Positions 58,226 to 64,000 of a stretch of DNA of 64,000 nucleotides are shown here, one piece after another. Origin of the DNA: Coriolopsis trogii (taxonomy: Eukaryota > Basidiomycota > Agaricomycetes > Polyporales > Polyporaceae). The position numbers and the translations under genes were made by a program. Location: assembly GCA_020543525.1 (NCBI GenBank), contig JAHYIO010000033.1, positions 2,480,001 to 2,544,000 of the forward strand, written 5' to 3'. The stretch's first letter is position 1, and each line of letters begins with the position of its first letter. The notes beneath the pieces were generated by a model. The model saw nothing but the letters and a program-made list of their open reading frames with translations, was not told the DNA's origin and ran no database searches.

Positions 58226-59277
58226 TCATGCTCCACAGACGAGAAACCGGCCTCGGACCCATTTCTTCAGGCGTTCGCGCCTTCTTGCCCTCGGAAAGGG
58301 CTTCGGAATGCTCCCAGAACAGGATCGGTTCCCATCGTGACCCGCAAACATCGGAGGCTCGATGGCACTGAAGACACTAGGACACTCGAAGTTCGGCCCG
58401 TTCCTGCTCGTAGGGCTGCTGATAGCCTGGGATTCGTGAGACTCGTCCATGAGCGTGTGATGCGCGTTGGGGCCGAAGACCATGGACTCCAAGATCTGGC
58501 CCACTTCGTGGACCCAGGAGTCGTATGGGGCCTCTTCTTCGTCGGTGCTCTCTTCATCTCCTACACCCTGACATTCGACAACAGGAGCTGTCGCATCTTC
58601 CGTGTAAGCCGGGCACGGGGGGAGAACCCGCTGACCTGTCTCCGTGGATTGTCTGGGCATCCGGACTTCCGTGCGCACTGGGCGCATTTGCAACCAAGGA
58701 CGGAGCATGGTCTCCAGTGAATAGTCCCGGAACGGATCCACCTTAGGGGGGACTGGTAGCCCAGGCGGCGGTAGCGAAGGCTTAGGAAGTCCGGGAGGGG
58801 ATGGGAGAGTTTGAAGAGGCCGCAATTTCGGAGGCACAGAGAGCCCGGGCGGTGCAAGAGGTGGATGTTCAGACTTCTGACGGTGTCGGAGTCCAGGAGG
58901 CGTAGGAAGACCAGGCGGTCTGAGAGGTGGGTGGTCAGCTGTTTGGGATGGATTGAGCTTCGGAAGAACGGGGAGACCGGGCGGTCCAAGTGGTGGGTAG
59001 CTTGGGGGCAAGGATGATGGACTGGGTGACCTAGCAGGCTCCGCTGCCCTACACATTTCTACCCATTGTCCGAACATTGCTACACGTGCATTCAGGTCTT
59101 CGACGTCAATAACAACCGGAACTCGCTTTCCAAGTCGCCGTCGGGAGGTAAGCGTCTTTCTCGCGCAGTTGGTTAGAGCTCACTCACCTTCTCGCAGGCC
59201 TGCTGTCGCAGGAATTCGATCAATTTTGGGTCGTCCTTCTCCTCCCAAGCTAACAACGCTCGGAATCGGTAATCCAT
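58226..59277 (-). CDS. Proline-rich repeat protein, unknown function
   Basis: 329 residues from exons 59277-59188 and 59125-58226 (intron 62 bp). It starts MDYRFRALLAWEEKDDPKLI, then RVPVVIDVEDLNARVAMFGQ. Residues about 60-150 are imperfect repeats of about 23 residues with the core PPLxPPGLPxPPxL (four to five copies). An acidic patch (ESTDEEEAPYDSWVHE) and a basic C terminus (RARRRERLKKWVRGR) follow. No signal peptide. Low-complexity proline repeats suggest SH3- or WW-type ligand sites, but this is inference. The N-terminal 30 residues could be a small helical domain. Confidence 0.6.
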
Positions 59278-59927
59278 CGCTGAATTTTCGGTTGACGGGG
59301 AACTTATAGGTTTGTATGGTTACGATGGACGGTATCTGGAAGTAGGTTGCCTGTCGTCTTTGATTGCTTCTGATGTATGTTCGACTAGCGCAGATTGCAA
59401 TATGGAAAGTAGAGGAGTGATTGGAGCGTGGTAAGACTGGATCCCTCCGGGAAGAGGTAGGAAGAAAGAGAGGTGCGGTTTGAGCGCTTCTTAGCAGTCG
59501 CCTCGATTATCCGTCGGTTATCCAACGGACGCATGGCTCGTCAAAGAGCGCAAAGTCTCTCAGCCAAACTGGTATGTCTTCCGTGTTTGCATTGTTTTTG
59601 CTTCGACGCGCTCAATAATGCCGACAGCTGTGCGCATGACGAATATGTTCTGACAGTAATAGCCAACATGATTGGGTTTAGGGAGCGTCGAGCAATTCAT
59701 AATGTGAGCACGCCCCATTCCATTTTATAGAAGCCATATTATATGCAGTACAATGTGGAATACGATTGCTGCGTGGTCGCCTCGTTCCTCTGCGTGTGCT
59801 GCGGTAGCTTCGACAGGTATTTATGCCGTGCCCCAAGCCTCAGGCATCCTGTCGTCTACATCCACCATCCCCCGCCTCCCACTTCTCACCACTCATCACA
59901 CGAAAACCTCAATCAGGCCTTTCCACC
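59278..59927. other. Intergenic region between proline-rich gene and BTB11
   Basis: 650 bp, divergent. No gene recognised. The stretch just before 59928 (CCTTTCCACCATG) resembles the leaders of the other BTB copies. Confidence 0.35.
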
Positions 59928-60579
59928 ATGACATTCACCCCTTTCCCTTTTGATCAGCTTGCGATACCGGACATCACTCTACGAACGTCCGATCAGGTCG
60001 TTTTCCGACTTCATACCCAGTTCTTCTGCAGCATCACCCGTATTCTCAACGATGTTTATGCTCCCTCAGTCTGGAGGATCAACTGTGACCGAATATTTCT
60101 CACCGCCTGTCATCGATATCTCCGAGGAGAGCACGACGCTCGACGCCGTACTGCGTCTGTGCTACCCTATCGAAGACAAGCCAGACTACAGCGACTCGCT
60201 CCAGGACATGGTCCCGGTTCTTCAGGCAGTCATCAAGTATGACATATGTTGGCAGAAGTGCCTCCTGGCCAAGGACCTCGGTATGGCCGTTCACATGTAT
60301 GGAGCATCGCGAGCCGTTGCGGGCTTGAGGACGTAGCGCACCAGGCTGGCGGCGAGATTCGCTGGGGCGCTAGATCTGACAAGGGATACCCTTTGGAAGC
60401 ACTTGAGAAGATGGTCAGGGAGGAAGGTCTGGAGACGGTGCTCCATGATCTCAACGCCGGGGTTTACTTTCGCATTTGCGAGTACGTACGGGTGCAGAAA
60501 GCCCCTAGCCCGCATTCTCGACTAATCGAGCCCTGCACTAGCTTACTACCATCTCCTTAACTACTGCGAGCAGTTCTAG
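59928..60579 (+). pseudogene. BTB11: truncated double-BTB pseudogene
   Basis: It starts at ATG 59928 with FPFDQLAIPDITLRTSDQVV. A one-base frameshift near 60025 moves homology to another frame (AASPVFSTMFMLPQ, STTLDAVLRLCYPIED). A further shift leads to SIASRCGLEDVAHQAG and LNAGVYFRICEYVRV, the end of the first half. The sequence then jumps to PALAYYHLLNYCEQF, which corresponds to the end of the second half, so the whole second BTB is deleted. It stops at TAG 60577-60579; the C-terminal module is absent. It lies about 21 kb from the main array. Confidence 0.85.
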
Positions 60580-61189
60580 AATGCTACTGCGGCAGATGTA
60601 GCTGCTCGGGAGATAGAGAGGCGTTTAGAAGGTAAATGTGTTTCGCGCAAGGGGTCGCATAGCATCCAATGTGCGGACAACGAAATCTCGCGCACTCTTC
60701 ATGAGCGAGGGCGGCACATCGAGCTGAACAGTCACAACGAACAAACCGTTGAGGCGTGTCCTTACACAACGGATGGAGTGTCTCCAAGGCATTGGTGTCT
60801 GTGGGGGCCCGAACTATGATCTCAACGCCTCGGAATTGGGTAAAGTAGCAGGTCTAGGCGCACAGACAGCGTAGCAGGCACATCTGCGACCCTCCCCCTC
60901 GCCAACTTTTCATTGAAGCAGTCCCGGATGCTGGGGTGCATTTTGCCGTCTCTAGGAGGTGCATGCGACTCACTGCCTCGGGTAGACACGTACAACTTGC
61001 AGACCAGCATAACGGACGGTGTTCTGAAGTGTAATGGTGACGACCGTCCCCAGCTTACCAGCTCATGCTCTCGTATTGGACTTGATAGTGGACTTCACAA
61101 CCTGTATGTCGGTAGAGTAGTCAGACACTATAGTGCGCACGATATATATTCGAAGTATGCCGCGCAAATACTTGCATTCTGACCATATG
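60580..61189. other. Intergenic region after BTB11
   Basis: About 610 bp with no supported gene. Confidence 0.3.
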
Positions 61190-63460
61190 TCTTCTGGCTC
61201 GATCCGCAGAAAATCTCGAACGAGACTAGGGCAGAAGAGCTCTCACGGCCCTCGAGGCGCGAAGCGGACATGTGACAAAACGTACAGATTGTCCGTCGCG
61301 TTAAAGCGCCAGGCATCCGACGCGACACAGAAAAAGGCGCGCGAACGCAGTCTGATCTTGCTCTTTCTCAGACCGCATCCGTTGTCGACCATCCACACCC
61401 TTTCGCGGCCAGGCACCTGTCCCTACCAATAACTATCAGTACGAGAACATCTAGCAGCCTCATTGGCTCACCGATACCTCGCGCCATCGACTTACAAATC
61501 GACTCGCCAATCAACCTCGAACACAATCTCACCTTCAACGTTCTCCACTGAAATGAACACCACTGACGGCGACTGTACCCCAATCCTCACCACCGCCCAC
61601 CAACCTTTGATTGAAATGTACGACATCCTCCCGTTGATGACCTATAACCAGGCAGTGCAGGTACCTGCCTCGCGGTCATACGTAGAGCGATGGTCTCCAG
61701 AGGAAGACGAACCTGAGCCTCAATACGCAGGGGTGAGTTGCATAGCAGTCCACAGACACAGCGAGGGAGGAGTCCTAACCACCAGGCAGGCTCTTCATCT
61801 ATGGGGTCTGGGCAGAGAGGGAAGCCGGCGTCGTGAAGCCAAAACGGTCACGTTGGAACTGGTACTGACCTGGCCCCCCGATCGGCAAGCCGTCTTGCCC
61901 GCTTCCACATCGATTCCCGAAGTGGAAGGTTTGAGAAACTTTGAGGGAGGGGATGGTGCCGATCTATTGGATCCTTTGGATATCGGAGACCAAGAAATAG
62001 AGGTATGGGACTCCATTGCCTGGCTTAGTGATCCGGAAGACTAAGTCTTGACACCCTCCTGTAGGCGTCACAACTGCGGATGATCGCCACTACGTTCCAA
62101 GGAGGCATTGAACACGACGACGACGCAGACGATGGTGTCCAGCATCCGATTGCATACCTGGACCTCACTTTCCTTGATGACGCCTTCTATACGATCCAGA
62201 ATGAAGGCGACGCCCGCGCCGGGTTGTACTGGATTCGTCCTGCGTCCTTCGGATATCAAGACGACTCCAATACGACTACGCCTCCGATCTCGGAGGGACC
62301 GACGTGGTCAGGTGCATCCTCTGTCCACACTCCGCTGCCCCTACCATCGACTAGCAGCCCAGTGATGTCATCATCTGGTCGCTCGACACCTATACACTCT
62401 GTCAGTATCTACGACAGCGACGTCGATACAAGGCCGATCACGCACCTGCTACCCACAGCTACGACGGACACGCGATGGATCCGGCGCTGCAGACGAGAAG
62501 ATGGCAGCGAAGAGGAAGCTAACGAGGCTCCACTCTCCGGTGCCCCTGGAGAGGTTGCGGAAACGGATGCGATCAGCTACCCGGCGTCACCCATACAGCA
62601 GACCATCTGCAACCTCGACGTCGCGCTGCAGGATCGATCCCTGTGGCCGTCCTCCACGGTATGGCGAGCCAGTTGCAGCCAAGATCAGTATTCCGCGCTG
62701 GCAATGAAGAGTGCTGCGATGGAGTGCGTAACCCACATTAATCTCTCGTTCGTACTCGAGGACCTTCCGGCGTACGCACACCCATGGCGTCCGCCCCCAA
62801 AGCGCCTGCTTCCTTCTTACCGGATTGCATTGCCGGAGGCTGAGGTCCGCATGCGTGGTGGAGGATTGCCAGGCTTCACCGATGATGTGTGGAGGGCGTT
62901 GCGATGCGATGGGCTCTTCTCCATCGAGACGGGCGAGGCCCAGGGGCTCAAAGTTGACTTGTCGTTTCTGAACGACGACGACGTGCCGAGGAGCACACCC
63001 GTGCCAAAGCAGAGCCTTTTGCATGGCCACGTCGCCGCCGCGTCCCGAGATCTCCATAATCTCCAGGATCGCGGTTTCTTCAAGACACCGTGACAGCATT
63101 AAACGTACCTTTCTCCCTCCATATCTACACATACTGTCACCGTTTATCCTTCTCCTCATCCACTCTTCTCCTCATGGTATATACTGACCGTCTTCTGGGC
63201 TTCGTATGTTTGTCGTTCGGTCTCTCTGCTCCTCTTCTGTTTTTGCACATACCAATATACAGGATGATGGAGCGCCGACGCGTCCTGGTGTGTGCCGACT
63301 ATCATACGATCCCAGGTACACGTCGTTATTCGTCGCTGGAACGAATGGCGACCTCCGCGGTGGTGATTCAGAAGACAAGCGGGCGCGAATGGAGGGGAGG
63401 AAGAGAACGAGATGATAAGCGTCTAATGATTGTGGCTCGGCTAGCCTTCGCCCTGCCCGA
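61190..63460 (+). repeat. Inverted segmental duplication, intact copy
   Basis: It matches the minus strand of 46600-48700, including non-coding flanks. The repeats face each other about 12.5 kb apart. Confidence 0.8.
61553..63093 (+). CDS. Unknown protein of 473 residues
   Basis: Exons 61553-61732, 61790-62002 and 62065-63093 join in frame (introns 57 and 62 bp). N terminus MNTTDGDCTPILTTAHQPL. Next come ELVLTWPPDRQAVLPAST and an acidic segment (LDPLDIGDQEIE), then YLDLTFLDDAFYTI. A Ser/Thr/Pro-rich centre (SSVHTPLPLPSTSS) follows, then WIRRCRREDGSEEE and INLSFVLEDL. The most conserved part against the decayed paralogue is the C terminus: VRMRGGGLPGFTDDVWRALR, CDGLFSIETGEAQGLKVDLS. No signal peptide, membrane segment or known domain was recognised. 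It is part of an inverted duplication. Confidence 0.65.
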
Positions 63461-63489
63461 CGAACGTGTGAATAGATTTTAATCCGCAC

Positions 63490-64000
63490 GCGAGCTATCC
63501 CTTTCGTGTCTCATTCGTAGACTCCCACCTCCGCAGACTGCATGATTTCCTGCATAGTACATGCGTAATGCTCCGTAAAAAGGTATGGCCAACGCCCTAA
63601 GACAGGTATGTGCTCACTGCGCACTCATACATGCTGAGAATCAGTGTCAAGCATACGGACTCGGAGAAAGCACAGGGCCTTTGCATTACGATTGCCATGG
63701 GCGAACTTCATTGTGATTTATATGGCTCTTTGGCTTCAGAATAGATCATCCGACTGTGTCACTGCACACCCTCACTTGTGAGTTGTCGCCCTTGACGACC
63801 GTGACAATCTGCTTCAATGACTGCGCAGTCCCACCTGTAACCCCACAGAGGATGGCAAATCCTGGACTTTTGTCGTCTGCCCAGTCTTCACGACCACCTG
63901 TTGATGCGATTGATCTAGCTCCGAGGGACTACAGTGCTCCATCGCTCTCATCACTTGGAGTCATATTATCGTCTACCACGGCCACTACATCCCGTTTGAA
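63490..64000. other. Right edge of the window
   Basis: About 510 bp with no feature I can support. Confidence 0.3.

Overview
This 64 kb window is nuclear DNA of a filamentous basidiomycete, most likely an agaricomycete close to the polypores. Protein genes are cut by many GT-AG introns of about 50-70 bp. The conserved genes are eukaryotic housekeeping genes (VPS9, HMG-CoA synthase, a TFIIIC subunit, NAD(P)HX dehydratase). The mobile elements (Plavaka, hAT, MITE) are types common in Agaricomycetes. No rRNA, tRNA or CRISPR was recognised.

Layout. At 1-1689 lies the 3' part of a VPS9 gene. From about 2 to 39 kb there is an array of ten double-BTB/POZ paralogues (BTB1-BTB10) on both strands; an eleventh remnant lies at 60 kb. 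Six look intact (2058, 18103-19848, 20350, 22198, 24217, 32192). Three are decayed by stops, deletions or frameshifts (26.2-28.2, 34.8-36.5, 59.9-60.6 kb). Two are broken by transposons: BTB2 by a 4.85 kb hAT element and BTB10 by a 315 bp MITE with a perfect 8 bp target-site duplication. A Plavaka-type element (10856-17995, 20 bp perfect terminal inverted repeats) sits inside the array and carries a decayed transposase plus an apparently intact divergent passenger gene. The HMG-CoA synthase gene (29186-30983) is embedded between BTB copies.

From 39 to 46 kb a segment holding a gene for a small secreted cysteine-rich protein is duplicated in direct orientation. Between the copies is a nest of two inverted-repeat elements, the inner one sharing its terminal bases with the Plavaka element. 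From 46.6 to 48.7 kb lies a decayed inverted copy of a 2.2 kb segment whose intact version, encoding a 473-residue protein of unknown function, is at 61.2-63.5 kb.

Between these two copies lies a calmer block: a small secreted protein, a 248-residue repeat protein, the TFIIIC TPR subunit (TFC4/GTF3C3 type), ATP-dependent NAD(P)HX dehydratase (with a probable GC-AG intron) and a proline-rich repeat protein. The overall picture is a few conserved genes surrounded by a birth-and-death family of double-BTB proteins that is being expanded, inverted and broken by transposons. The best candidates for undescribed biology are the double-BTB family with its conserved C-terminal module and micro-exon, the Plavaka passenger gene, and the 473-residue protein family.
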